Below are positions 7,545 to 14,756 of a DNA stretch of 31,438 nucleotides, one piece after another. Source of the DNA: Bog-756 sp038210245 (lineage in GTDB: Bacteria > Actinomycetota > Acidimicrobiia > Acidimicrobiales > RAAP-2); NCBI GenBank assembly GCA_038210245.1, contig JBBQWW010000038.1:1-31438 (forward strand), read 5' to 3'. The notes beneath the pieces were generated by a model. That model saw only the letters and a program-made list of their open reading frames with translations, had not been told where the DNA came from and ran no database searches. The number at the start of each line of letters is the position of its first letter. The first letter of the stretch is position 1. The position numbers and the translations under genes are program-made.

Positions 7545-7610
7545 GTCTCAAATGGAGACGCACAAGGTCTCTGCTTGTCCTGCTTTGGGGGTCTGTCTTA
7601 TACTGAGACC
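7545..7610 (+). promoter_or_regulatory. Sigma70-like promoter with GTCTC/GAGAC operator-like repeats
   Basis: TTGTCC (7575-7580) and TATACT (7599-7604) form a good -35/-10 pair with an 18-base spacer. Around it are GTCTC-AAATG-GAGAC (7545-7559, perfect inverted repeat) and a second inverted pair, GGTCTC (7566-7571) and GAGACC (7605-7610), that brackets the promoter. Such a layout suggests a repressor site. Transcription should start near 7611, at the base of the folded leader. Confidence 0.55.
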
Positions 7611-7764
7611 ACACGTCCCCCCCATTGGACTGCGGGGAAAAGGAGCAAGGTGTCAGGCCGAGAAGTTCGGTCTGATGGCAAACCGTTGCGTAGCTCGCCA
7701 CCCTGGGTACTGGGTGGAATCGTCGGCCAGGCATCCGGCGACGGACCTAGTTCCGTCGCGTGTG
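7610..7764 (+). ncRNA. Candidate structured 5' leader RNA (riboswitch-like), family unknown
   Basis: About 155 bases between the promoter and the GAGGAG ribosome binding site (7764-7769). Helices read by eye: CACACG (7610-7615) with CGTGTG (7759-7764) closing the whole element; CCCC near 7617 with GGGG 7634-7637; TCAGGCCGA (7653-7661) with TCGGTCTGA (7667-7675), loop GAAGT, one G-U pair; GCAA/TTGC (7678-7689); CCACCC/GGGTGG (7698-7717); CGACGGA/TCCGTCG (7739-7758). A competing helix, GTCG..CC with GG..CGAC (7722-7742), would exclude the last one. The closing helix ends on the first base of the ribosome binding site, so folding could control translation. It does not match the riboswitch consensus sequences I know. 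Confidence 0.45.
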
Positions 7765-7775
7765 AGGAGCCTCCA

Positions 7776-8018
7776 ATGGCTGAAGTGTCGCCGACCCCTG
7801 CGGTTTCTGCCGTCCAGGATGCGTTTTACAGGGATTTGCTTTATGAGCTCGGTGAGTTCGCTCGCCGGCCCTCCGCAACTGCCATAGGTGCTGCTGTAGT
7901 CGTCAAGCGGGTGGCTATAGCCCACGGCATTTCCTCGGCAGAGGAGTTACCCCTCCCCCGGTTCAATCGTGCAGAGCGTGAGGAGCGGGCAGAAGTCCGC
8001 TGGCGGGCTAAACAGTGA
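7776..8018 (+). CDS. Orphan 80-aa protein behind structured leader
   Basis: 80 residues from ATG 7776, six bases after GAGGAG (7764-7769). The frame runs open upstream to 7575, but that stretch is the predicted leader RNA, not protein-like. The sequence is mainly helical: AVQDAFYRDLLYELGEFARR, then a small-residue helix AIGAAVVVKRVAIAHG, and a charged tail FNRAEREERAEVRWRAKQ. No transmembrane segment or known motif is present. Base composition is lower in GC than in the left block. An insertion sequence begins 24 bases after the stop, so any downstream partner gene has been displaced. The function is unknown; the regulated-looking leader suggests a conditionally expressed small protein. Confidence 0.55.
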   Translation: MAEVSPTPAVSAVQDAFYRDLLYELGEFARRPSATAIGAAVVVKRVAIAHGISSAEELPLPRFNRAEREERAEVRWRAKQ

Positions 8019-8037
8019 GCGTCGAGGAGCTGGCGGT

Positions 8038-8042
8038 CTTAG
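8038..8042 (+). repeat. Left 5-bp target duplication CTTAG
   Basis: CTTAG at 8038-8042 and again at 9867-9871 directly flanks the inverted repeats of the first insertion sequence, as expected for a 5-bp target site duplication. Confidence 0.65.
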
Positions 8043-8061
8043 CTTGCAATTAAACGTCGGC
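8043..8061 (+). repeat. Left terminal inverted repeat of first insertion sequence
   Basis: CTTGCAATTAAACGT followed by CGGC. It matches the reverse complement of 9848-9866, with one mismatch in 19 bases. Confidence 0.75.
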
Positions 8062-8062
8062 C

Positions 8063-8422
8063 CTACCTGTTGACAGTTTCCTTGAGCAAAAGGTCGGTGG
8101 CTTTGGCATCCACTGTTCGGATCTGATCGAGCAGGGAACGGATGCGGCGATCGTTGTCAATCCACTCCTGGTAGAGCTGTGCCTCCCGTTCGGTCAGTCG
8201 TTTGGTCACGGTCTTGCCATTCACCTTTGCCGTCCATTGCCAGTAGGGCCCGTGGGGCGTGGGCGGGTCCGCATTGCACCGGCATCCGACTGACGTGCAC
8301 CGGGTGAACCGTCGAGTAACGCTGCCCGTCGCGATGATGCCGACCTCGGCGATCTGAGCTGCCAGCTCTCGGTGTCGGCGGTCGTACTCCGCCAGCCGGT
8401 CTTCGACGGTCTTCCGTGCCAT
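8063..8422 (-). CDS. DUF6788-family protein encoded in the insertion sequence
   Basis: 119 residues from ATG 8422, with AAGGAG six bases upstream; the open frame to 8608 runs through the divergent transposase gene and is not expected to be used. The N-terminal half is a charged helix (ARKTVEDRLAEYDRRHREL). The middle carries the family motif VTRRFTRCTSVGCRCNADPP, with Cys residues spaced for a small metal-binding knuckle, then HGPYWQWTAKVNGKTVTKRL. The C-terminal helix is IDNDRRIRSLLDQI. Proteins with this motif are often found beside transposases; the role is not established, and DNA-end binding or regulation are guesses. Its stop lies about 20 bases inside the left end of the element. Confidence 0.75.
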   Translation of the reverse strand: MARKTVEDRLAEYDRRHRELAAQIAEVGIIATGSVTRRFTRCTSVGCRCNADPPTPHGPYWQWTAKVNGKTVTKRLTEREAQLYQEWIDNDRRIRSLLDQIRTVDAKATDLLLKETVNR

Positions 8423-8467
8423 GCCACTCCTTCCTTCCGTCCTCACCCAGCATCCCTCATGTGGAGA

Positions 8468-8489
8468 CAGACAGTAAGCATACTGTCTG
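8468..8489. promoter_or_regulatory. Palindromic operator-like site between divergent IS genes
   Basis: CAGACAGTA (8468-8476) and TACTGTCTG (8481-8489) are perfect 9-bp inverted repeats around AGCA. The site lies between the divergent starts 8422 and 8491, ending two bases before the transposase ATG, where a bound protein or an mRNA hairpin would affect expression of the transposase and possibly both genes. Confidence 0.55.
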
Positions 8490-8490
8490 C

Positions 8491-9840
8491 ATGGGACACG
8501 CTGACGCTGCCGCCGACGAGCTGAGGGAGTTCCGCTCGTCGTTCCACCGCTGCCTCTCCCCGTGGGGGGACGCCCTGTTCGAGCTGACCGATGCGGCGCT
8601 TTGCTCACCGACGCCGGTCGGATCGGTGCCCTCCCTCAGTCTCGAACCGGAGTTCCGCCGCTCCCACGGCAGTCTCTACAAGGCTCTGGCCGATGGGGAC
8701 ATCGACCATCTGGGTCTGCGGGAACTGCTGGTATCCCATCGGCCCAAGGCGTGGCCCCTGGTGTTCGCGGTGGACGCCTCCACGTGGGACCGGTGCGATG
8801 CTGAGTGCAGCCCCGAGCGGGGCTTCCATTACTCAGCGTCCAAACATTCGGCCGGGAAGCCCATCGTTGCCGGATGGTCCTATCAGTGGATCTCCCAGCT
8901 GGACTGGGCCCCGGACAGCTGGACCGCCCCGGTGGACGCGCTCCGCATCAGCCCGGCCATGGATTCGGGCTCCGCCAGCATCGACCAGGTGAAGCGACTG
9001 GTCGGCCTCCTCCCCGCTGACCGTGAGGTTCCTCTGTTCGTCTTTGACGCCGGCTATGACGGTGTGGCTCTCGGCCACGGGTTGGTGGGCACCAGAGCAG
9101 AAGTGTTGGTGAGGATCGCCTCGACCCGGGTCTTCCATCCCGATCCAATGGCCCGTCGTGACGGGACCCTCGGTCGTCCCCGACGGCACGGTCCACGCTT
9201 CGTGCTGTCCGACGAGAAGACATGGCCAGTCCCTGACGCCGAGTTCGCCACTTCGGTCCGCCGCTACGGGAACGTGACGGTGACCGCCTGGCACAACCTC
9301 CATCCGAAGCTGCACGGTCGGGGGAAGTGGAGGGAGTTCGATGAGCCGCCGATTATCAAGGGCAGCGTGATCCGGGTCGAGGTGGAACACCTGCCCAAAC
9401 CGACCGGACGGGTCAAGAAGACCCTCTGGCTCTGGTGGTCGGGAGCAGGCGCGCCCGACCTCGACCTGTGCTGGCGGGCCTACCTTCGCCGGTTCGACAT
9501 CGAGCACACCTTCCGGTTCGTCAAGGGGACGCTGGGATGGACGACACCGTCGGTGTGCACTCCCGAACAGGCCGACCGCTGGACCTGGTTGGTGATCTCC
9601 GCCTACACGCAGCTCCGCCTCGCCCGTCAACTCGTCGACGATCTCCGCCTGCCCTGGGAACGACGATCCGACCCGAGAAAGCTGACCCCGGTGCGAGTGC
9701 GCAGAGGGTTTCGTCGACTGCGTGCAACCCTCGGCACTCCCGCCCATCCACCGAAATCCACCACGCCCGGTCCGGGACGCCCCAAGGGCACCCGAAGACC
9801 CCCGAGAACCCGTCATCCTGCAGTCAAAAAGGCTGCATGA
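8491..9840 (+). CDS. DDE transposase of the first insertion sequence (NF041680-like)
   Basis: About 449 residues from ATG 8491; the earlier in-frame start at 8416 overlaps the divergent gene and the palindrome. The catalytic residues are readable: Asp about 95 in VFAVDASTWDR, Asp about 186 in VFDAGYDG, and Glu about 338 in RRFDIEHTFRFVKGTLGW, the YREK-like region of IS4-type DDE enzymes. A basic Pro/Arg-rich tail (GRPKGTRRPPRTRHP) may bind DNA. The gene is intact and ends about eight bases before the right inverted repeat. The start has no good Shine-Dalgarno and the palindrome sits directly upstream, consistent with low expression. It cuts and joins the ends of its own element. Confidence 0.88.
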   Translation: MGHADAAADELREFRSSFHRCLSPWGDALFELTDAALCSPTPVGSVPSLSLEPEFRRSHGSLYKALADGDIDHLGLRELLVSHRPKAWPLVFAVDASTWDRCDAECSPERGFHYSASKHSAGKPIVAGWSYQWISQLDWAPDSWTAPVDALRISPAMDSGSASIDQVKRLVGLLPADREVPLFVFDAGYDGVALGHGLVGTRAEVLVRIASTRVFHPDPMARRDGTLGRPRRHGPRFVLSDEKTWPVPDAEFATSVRRYGNVTVTAWHNLHPKLHGRGKWREFDEPPIIKGSVIRVEVEHLPKPTGRVKKTLWLWWSGAGAPDLDLCWRAYLRRFDIEHTFRFVKGTLGWTTPSVCTPEQADRWTWLVISAYTQLRLARQLVDDLRLPWERRSDPRKLTPVRVRRGFRRLRATLGTPAHPPKSTTPGPGRPKGTRRPPRTRHPAVKKAA

Positions 9841-9847
9841 GCTGGCT

Positions 9848-9866
9848 GCCAACGTTTAATTGCAAG
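9848..9866 (-). repeat. Right terminal inverted repeat of first insertion sequence
   Basis: Reverse complement of the left end: GCCA then ACGTTTAATTGCAAG on the plus strand. It pairs with 8043-8061 except at one position. Confidence 0.75.
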
Positions 9867-9871
9867 CTTAG
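9867..9871 (+). repeat. Right 5-bp target duplication CTTAG
   Basis: Second copy of the CTTAG at 8038-8042. Its last base, 9871, is also the first base of the next element's inverted repeat, so the first element sits exactly against the second. Confidence 0.6.
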
Positions 9872-9888
9872 AGGCCGCGCGGATAGGC

Positions 9889-10012
9889 GGCAGGGACCTG
9901 ATCAGGGACTACGGAGCCCTGGACGCAAAATGACATCCACCAGTCGTTGGGTTGTACCCGAGAAACTCGGGTTGCTATCACAACCAATCAACGACTCGTG
10001 GAGGTCCCTGCC
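9889..10012 (+). promoter_or_regulatory. Long folded leader over the IS5-like transposase start
   Basis: GGCAGGGACCT (9889-9899) is complementary to AGGTCCCTGCC (10002-10012), which overlaps the GGAGG ribosome binding site (10000-10004) and ends three bases before ATG 10016. Nested inside are AGTCGTTG/CAACGACT (9942-9949 with 9989-9996), GGTTG/CAACC (9950-9954 with 9981-9985) and ACCCGAG-AAA-CTCGGGT (9956-9972). A transcript entering from outside would fold and hide the start. This is known for IS10- and IS200-type elements and is inferred here. Confidence 0.5.
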
Positions 10013-10015
10013 ATT

Positions 10016-10870
10016 ATGCGCGCACTCGATCCCGAGGTGGGAGATGCCGTCTGGGCTGCCATTGCCCCACTGATTCCTCGACCTGACCGAACCCATCCGC
10101 TGGGATGCCATCGGCCACGAGCATCGGACCGGGACTGCTTCAACGGGATGTTGGTCCGTCTGGCGACAGGGTGCTCGTGGGAGGACGCAGAGCGGCTCAC
10201 CGGACACAAGGTGTCGGACACCACGATGCGCCTTCGCCGTGACGAATGGATCGCCGCCGGGGTGTTCGATGCTTTGGAGGAAGTGGCGCTCAGCGCCTAC
10301 GACAAGATCATCGGGTTCGACTTCTCTGACGTGTCAGTCGACGGCTCCCAGCACAAAAGCCCTTGTGGCGGCGAAGGAACGGGCAAGAGTCCGGTGGACC
10401 GGGGCAAGCTCGGATGGAAGTGGTCCATCCTCACCGACTTGAACGGCATCCCCTTCGGCTGGGCCATCGACGGTGCCAATCGACACGACTCGATCCTGTT
10501 CGCCCCCACGCTCGACGCGGCGAAGGGCCGGGGACCACTGGCCGACATCGACACCTTGTGGCTCGACCGGGGCTATGACTCCAAGGTCGTCCGAACCAAC
10601 ATCGCTGCACGCGGCATCGGCGACACCATGATCGCCAAACAGCGCAGGAACGGAGAACCCAAGCCAAAGAAGAAGCAGAAGTTGGGGCTCCGGTGGCCGG
10701 TCGAGCGGACCAACTCCTGGTTGTCCAACTTCGGCCAGCTCCGCCGCAACACCGACCGGCGGAACATGCACCGAATGAGTCAGTTGTCACTCGCCATCGT
10801 GTGCCTGCTGACCGCCAAACTCATCGACTGGCGGGATCGTTGGCCGCAGGATCTGTCACCTATCCGCTGA
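10016..10870 (+). CDS. IS5-family DDE transposase
   Basis: 284 residues from ATG 10016, 11 bases after GGAGG; the open frame to 9947 lies in the folded leader. The N-terminal DNA-binding domain (DUF4096-like) shows in WAAIAPLIPRPDR, then GMLVRLATGCSWEDAERL. The DDE residues are Asp 109 in DVSVDGSQHKSP, Asp 184 in TLWLDRGYDSK, and Glu 230 in RWPVERTNSWLSNFGQLRR, typical of the IS5/IS1182 branch. The length matches single-frame IS5 transposases, with no frameshift needed. The gene is intact and the stop lies in the right inverted repeat. It moves its own roughly 1-kb element. Confidence 0.9.
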   Translation: MRALDPEVGDAVWAAIAPLIPRPDRTHPLGCHRPRASDRDCFNGMLVRLATGCSWEDAERLTGHKVSDTTMRLRRDEWIAAGVFDALEEVALSAYDKIIGFDFSDVSVDGSQHKSPCGGEGTGKSPVDRGKLGWKWSILTDLNGIPFGWAIDGANRHDSILFAPTLDAAKGRGPLADIDTLWLDRGYDSKVVRTNIAARGIGDTMIAKQRRNGEPKPKKKQKLGLRWPVERTNSWLSNFGQLRRNTDRRNMHRMSQLSLAIVCLLTAKLIDWRDRWPQDLSPIR

Positions 10871-10874
10871 GCCT

Positions 10875-10894
10875 CATAGTCCCATTACCTCCAC
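10875..10894 (+). repeat. CATAGTCCC repeat, copy A (truncated by IS5-like element)
   Basis: CATAGTCCCATTACCTCCAC. It matches copy C (17406-17425) at 19 of 20 bases and copy B over CATAGTCCCAT-AC. The conserved bases before CATAG in copies B and C (TCGAA) are absent here because the IS5-like element ends at this point. Confidence 0.6.
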
Positions 10895-11387
10895 GGAGTT
10901 GTGAGAATTACAACGCTTTCCCTGGTCAGACCGGATGTTTACGCAATATTCTCCTACCGAGGCAAATGGCGATGTTCGAACCCACCGCTGACCTGGGGTG
11001 GAAACGTGCTGATCATCCGTTTGGCCAAGTGCGGGTCATGCGCCAGGGACCACAGATCAGTTGTCACTGGGTCACGCTGCAGTCTCGTTCCAGGGGACGC
11101 AGGGCAACGTGTGGCGTAGCTGATCCTCCGATCTCTGGGCGGAGCAGTTGACCGGGCTATTTGGGATCAGAATCCACAGTCGTAGGCAAATGATTCCGTC
11201 ACCGGAATAGTGCGAGATCGAAACGAATGGAGCTGAGCGTACGGATAGTTCGCCCTGCCGATCTCGTTCCGCGAACTGATCGCCTGGCCCGGTCTTGCGG
11301 TTACCGGCAAGCCCGACGTCGGCTCCAGATGAGGTGGCTTCTTGCTGCCGCCTTCGGCCTGGGTCATGCGAATCAACGTTGCGTCGG
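10895..11387. other. Gene-free stretch after the insertion sequences
   Basis: About 490 bases with lower GC and no convincing coding frame on either strand; the short frames present lack ribosome binding sites and protein-like composition. It contains ATGTTCGAACCC at 10972-10983, the reverse complement of the start of repeat copy B, which may be a decayed copy. CTTGC/GCAAG (11292-11309) could form a weak hairpin beyond the end of the large minus-strand regulator. Otherwise nothing is recognised. Confidence 0.4.
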
Positions 11388-14300
11388 CTAGTGGCTGGCC
11401 TCGGCGATGAGGGTCTTCGTGCGTTCGATCCAATGCCGCGCCTCGGCGCGTCGTTCTAGTGAGAGGCCGGCCTGGGCGAGGCGCAAGGCCTCTTTGCTTC
11501 GGCCCATCCTCAATGCCAGGCCGGCAAGAAGGCTGTCGACGGCGCCTCCGGCATCGAGACCAATCCCGATGAGGGCCAACTCGCCCGAGTGCGGCAGCAG
11601 CCGATCGTAGAGCCACGACGGGTCGGGCTCACCGACCAGGTATGCCACTTGCGCCCAGTAGGCCAGCGGATGCATGACGCTCCAGCCCATTAGCGGGGGC
11701 GAGAACCACCTGCCCACGATCTCGCGAGCCTTTGTCTTGTCGCCCCGCTGTGCGAACGCTAGGGCGGCGGCAGGGAACGCGTAGTAGGGAACCGCGACAT
11801 GGTCGGGATGCAGGGCTCGCGCTTCGAAGTCCTCCGCGTGCTCTCCCAGGCTGTGCGAGACGAGGCGAAAGCAGGTCTCGCTCAGGATGCCTATTGGCTC
11901 GGTCCACGTCGCCGACGCAGTTGTGAGCACTGCCAGAGCCCGCTCGGTCCATTGCTTCACCGCCGCAGGGTCGTTGGTGAATACCTGCCTGCACGCCTCG
12001 GCGAGAATCACCTGTCCCTCCAGCTCGGGTGAGTGAAGGATGTCCGCGGCGAGCTCGCGGCATCGACCGAGTTCCGCGTCGAAGCGGGCCAGCTCCCCGC
12101 AACGGAGCCATTCGGTCAGCAGGTTTAACCGGAGTATCGACTCGACGTCGGGGCCGAGTCCGAGTTCGGGGCGTTCGAGGAACTCCTGAATGGTGGCTAG
12201 CCTTCCGCGGAGCCGGTCATTCGCCAGAGTGGACCCGATGTATGCGCTCAACGCGATGCCGAGCTCCGACGGATCGCCAAGTCGCCGGCCCATCTCGAGA
12301 GCCCGTTCGGCGTAGCCCAATCCGGTAGCGGCGTCGTCGCCGAAGTACAGCTCGCGAGAAAGAGTCGACAGCAGGCGCACCATCCGGCCGTCCTCGTTCC
12401 CCCCGAGACGAGCAAGCTGGCGCTCCAGCACGTCGACGAGGTGACGGTCCGGGCTGCCCCATGGTCTAGAACCCCAAAGTGACACCGACCCGAACGCCAC
12501 GGCGGCCGAAAGGACCCTCTCCTCGTCGCCGATCCCGTCGGCGAGTTCCAAGGCCTGCTGTAGCGACTTGTGTGACTCGACGATCCGACCAGCCGCCCGG
12601 TACACCCGGCCCAGCTCGACCAGGAGATCGCCACGCGTTCCCACGACCGATGTCGATGTACTTCGGCCTACCGCGCCCACCGCCTCAAGGAGGAGACGGA
12701 TCGCCTCACTCCATGCGCCGACGTGGCTGGCGGCCAGTGCCGCCGAACGGCAGTAAGTAACCGCTTTGTCAGGATCTCCCAGCGGTCCGGCGGCGAGGTA
12801 GTGGTGGGCGAGCTGCGCTGGACGGCCGATGCGACCTCTGTCCGGTAGGGCCTCCAACGACGCAGCGATCCTGGCGTGGAGCCGGTTGCGTTCGACCCGT
12901 GAGGCGCCAGCGTACATGCTCTCCTGGATAAGGGGGTGGCGGAAGCTATAGCCCCACCGGGAGTCGTCGGCGCTCAGGAGCCCAGCGGCGACAGCCGGCT
13001 CCAGCGCCAGCATGAGCTGTTCGGCGTCGAGCATGGCGGCGTGCTCGAGTAGGTCGAGGTCGGCGTCCCGGCCCGCAACAGAAGCCAATGTCAGGATCGA
13101 GCGGGTGTTGTCCGGCAGGCGCGCCACCCTGCGGATGACGACGTCCCGCACTCCGCTCGGCACGTCCAGGCCGGTGACGTCGCCCGCTGTGAGCGGGCGA
13201 TCGCGGTACTCGCTCTCGAGAAGACGGAGAAGCTCGAGAAGGTAAAAGACGTTGCCCCCGGTCCGCCCGTACAACGCGGCTGTGACCCGCGGATCGGCCT
13301 GCCCTCCGAGCACCCGACCGGCCAGGGAGTCCACCTCGTCGGGCCCGAGCGGCGCTACGGCCAGCCTTTCGGCACCACGTATAGGCAGAAGCTCTCCGAG
13401 CATGCGGTCCATCGCTTCGGAGTGTTCCGTATTGCGCAACGTGGTCACTACGAGCACTGGAAGCCGCCGCAGGTCGCCTGCGATCAGCACGAGCAGCTCG
13501 AGCGAAGCCTGGTCTGCGCCATGGAGGTCGTCGATGAGGCACACAAGTCCGGATTCCTCGGCAACTTCACCCAGCGCCTCGACCACCGCATCGTAGGCGC
13601 GGAATTTGGCGCCATTTCCGTCCCCCAGAGCCGCACGCTCACCCTCCAGATGACTGCGGGCCTCCTGGACCTTCGCCGTCTGTGGCACGCGCCTGAGCAG
13701 CTGCACCCAGGGCCAGTACGCGGGGGCCGAGCTGGGATCTAGGCAGCGGCTCCAGACTGAGCAGAAGCCGGCCTCGGCGGCCGTATCGGCCGCTCTTTCG
13801 GCAAGTGTGGTCTTGCCGACACCCGGTTCGCCGACCAGCACCACCACTCCACCGCGCCCCCGCTCGGCATCGGCGATCCTCGCCTGGATCCGGTCGAGCT
13901 GCACCTTGTGCACGTCGAAGGCGTCCGTGGCATCGGGCGGCGCAACAATGTCCGACGTCGGTGCCGGTCGATGCGTGAACGCAACCACCGGCGGAGCCCC
14001 CGGATTCGAGTCAAGCGATGGGTCCTGGGCGAGCACGGCTGCTTCGAGGCGGCGCAGATCTGGACCTGGTTCGATGCCCAGCTCGTCGTTGAGCACTGCC
14101 CGGCACCGCTGGTAGGCACGCAGCGCGTCGGCCTGCTGGCCCGAACGGTAGGTGGCGAGGATGAGTTGCGCCCAGCGGCGTTCGCGCAGCGGCCGCTCTC
14201 GGACCATCTCTTCCAGTTCCGAGGTGGCACGGCTGTGGCGGCCAAGCGCCAGCCAAGCGTCGATACGGTCCTCGAGAGCGCTGTCTCGTGCTTCGATCAG

Positions 14301-14756
14301 TCGCGCTGCTGTCGCTACCGTCCACGGCGCTGATTCAAGCTCGGCGAGGGGCTGACCGTGCCAGAGCTGCAAGGCCTCGTCGAGCCGTTCGGTAGCGCGG
14401 TCGGCGTGCCCGGCGTCAAGCAGATCCCGCCCTTGGCCGGCCAACGCCAGGAAGCGCAGGCCGTCCACGTCCTCGGCCGCGACTTTAAGCACATATCCGG
14501 GATCCCGCGTGACGAGATACTGGGCGGGAGCCCTGGGCGGGCGGTCGGGCTCGAGGATACGACGGAGTTGAGACACGTACGCCTGGAGCGAGGCCATTGC
14601 CGCCGAAGGAGCGTCGTCGCCCCACAGGAGATCGACGAGCCGGTCCACGGAGACGACCCGGCCGGCTTCGACCAGCAGGATGGCGAGAAGTTGGCGCTGC
14701 AGCCGTGGACCGAGGTCGAGCGGACGGCCGTCCAGCTGCCCTCGCAGCTCCCCCAA
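11388..14756 (-). CDS. Large SARP/BTAD-type transcriptional regulator with AAA+ ATPase and TPR region
   Basis: About 1122 residues from TTG 14756. The N-terminus is an OmpR-like winged helix (GRPLDLGPRLQRQLLAILLV, then VVSVDRLVDLLWGDDAP), followed by the bacterial transcriptional activation domain to about residue 245 (ATYRSGQQADALRAYQRCR). A STAND/AAA ATPase follows: Walker A GEPGVGKTT near residue 310 and Walker B LVCLIDDLHGADQ near 405, with helical TPR-like repeats to the end. This is the AfsR/DnrI-MalT-like plan, in which ATP and a ligand control DNA binding, often over secondary metabolism. The start is odd: homology (SFGYLGEL) continues upstream of the TTG without a standard start, though GGGAGGG (14816-14822) lies five bases before an in-frame ATC at 14810. 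The target is unknown. GC is lower than in core genes. Confidence 0.85.
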   Translation of the reverse strand: MGELRGQLDGRPLDLGPRLQRQLLAILLVEAGRVVSVDRLVDLLWGDDAPSAAMASLQAYVSQLRRILEPDRPPRAPAQYLVTRDPGYVLKVAAEDVDGLRFLALAGQGRDLLDAGHADRATERLDEALQLWHGQPLAELESAPWTVATAARLIEARDSALEDRIDAWLALGRHSRATSELEEMVRERPLRERRWAQLILATYRSGQQADALRAYQRCRAVLNDELGIEPGPDLRRLEAAVLAQDPSLDSNPGAPPVVAFTHRPAPTSDIVAPPDATDAFDVHKVQLDRIQARIADAERGRGGVVVLVGEPGVGKTTLAERAADTAAEAGFCSVWSRCLDPSSAPAYWPWVQLLRRVPQTAKVQEARSHLEGERAALGDGNGAKFRAYDAVVEALGEVAEESGLVCLIDDLHGADQASLELLVLIAGDLRRLPVLVVTTLRNTEHSEAMDRMLGELLPIRGAERLAVAPLGPDEVDSLAGRVLGGQADPRVTAALYGRTGGNVFYLLELLRLLESEYRDRPLTAGDVTGLDVPSGVRDVVIRRVARLPDNTRSILTLASVAGRDADLDLLEHAAMLDAEQLMLALEPAVAAGLLSADDSRWGYSFRHPLIQESMYAGASRVERNRLHARIAASLEALPDRGRIGRPAQLAHHYLAAGPLGDPDKAVTYCRSAALAASHVGAWSEAIRLLLEAVGAVGRSTSTSVVGTRGDLLVELGRVYRAAGRIVESHKSLQQALELADGIGDEERVLSAAVAFGSVSLWGSRPWGSPDRHLVDVLERQLARLGGNEDGRMVRLLSTLSRELYFGDDAATGLGYAERALEMGRRLGDPSELGIALSAYIGSTLANDRLRGRLATIQEFLERPELGLGPDVESILRLNLLTEWLRCGELARFDAELGRCRELAADILHSPELEGQVILAEACRQVFTNDPAAVKQWTERALAVLTTASATWTEPIGILSETCFRLVSHSLGEHAEDFEARALHPDHVAVPYYAFPAAALAFAQRGDKTKAREIVGRWFSPPLMGWSVMHPLAYWAQVAYLVGEPDPSWLYDRLLPHSGELALIGIGLDAGGAVDSLLAGLALRMGRSKEALRLAQAGLSLERRAEARHWIERTKTLIAEASH

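Larger units (their letters stand above)
8043..9866. mobile_element. Insertion sequence with DDE transposase and divergent DUF6788 gene
   Basis: An element of about 1.82 kb. The left end starts CTTGCAATTAAACGT then CGGC (8043-8061); the right end read inward is CTTGCAATTAAACGT then TGGC (9866-9848). The terminal inverted repeats are therefore 15 bp perfect and 18 of 19 overall. It carries two divergent genes, a DUF6788-type protein (minus) and a 449-aa DDE transposase (plus), around a central palindrome. The flanking CTTAG duplication and intact frames suggest a fairly recent insertion. I do not assign an IS family with confidence; the transposase looks like the large actinobacterial group annotated as NF041680. 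Confidence 0.8.
9871..10875. mobile_element. IS5-like insertion sequence
   Basis: An element of about 1.0 kb with imperfect terminal inverted repeats. The left end reads GAGGC then three mismatched bases, GCGGATAGG, and a CAG three bases on (9871-9893). The right end read inward has the same blocks (10875-10853). One IS5-type transposase fills it, and its stop codon lies inside the right repeat. No perfect target duplication is visible: the left flank is the CTTAG shared with the first element, and the right flank begins ATAG. The left junction may have been remodelled by deletion or by insertion of the neighbouring element. Confidence 0.7.

Noticed and set aside
7620..7720. Known riboswitch classes (SAM, cobalamin, c-di-GMP, c-di-AMP, ZTP) for the folded leader
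   Set aside because: Short matches such as GGCAAACC or CGCCACC occur, but the order of conserved blocks and helices does not fit any of these consensus patterns.
10901..11151. Short plus-strand frames after the IS5-like element
   Set aside because: No ribosome binding site, no protein-like pattern, and one is merely the read-through frame of the transposase region.
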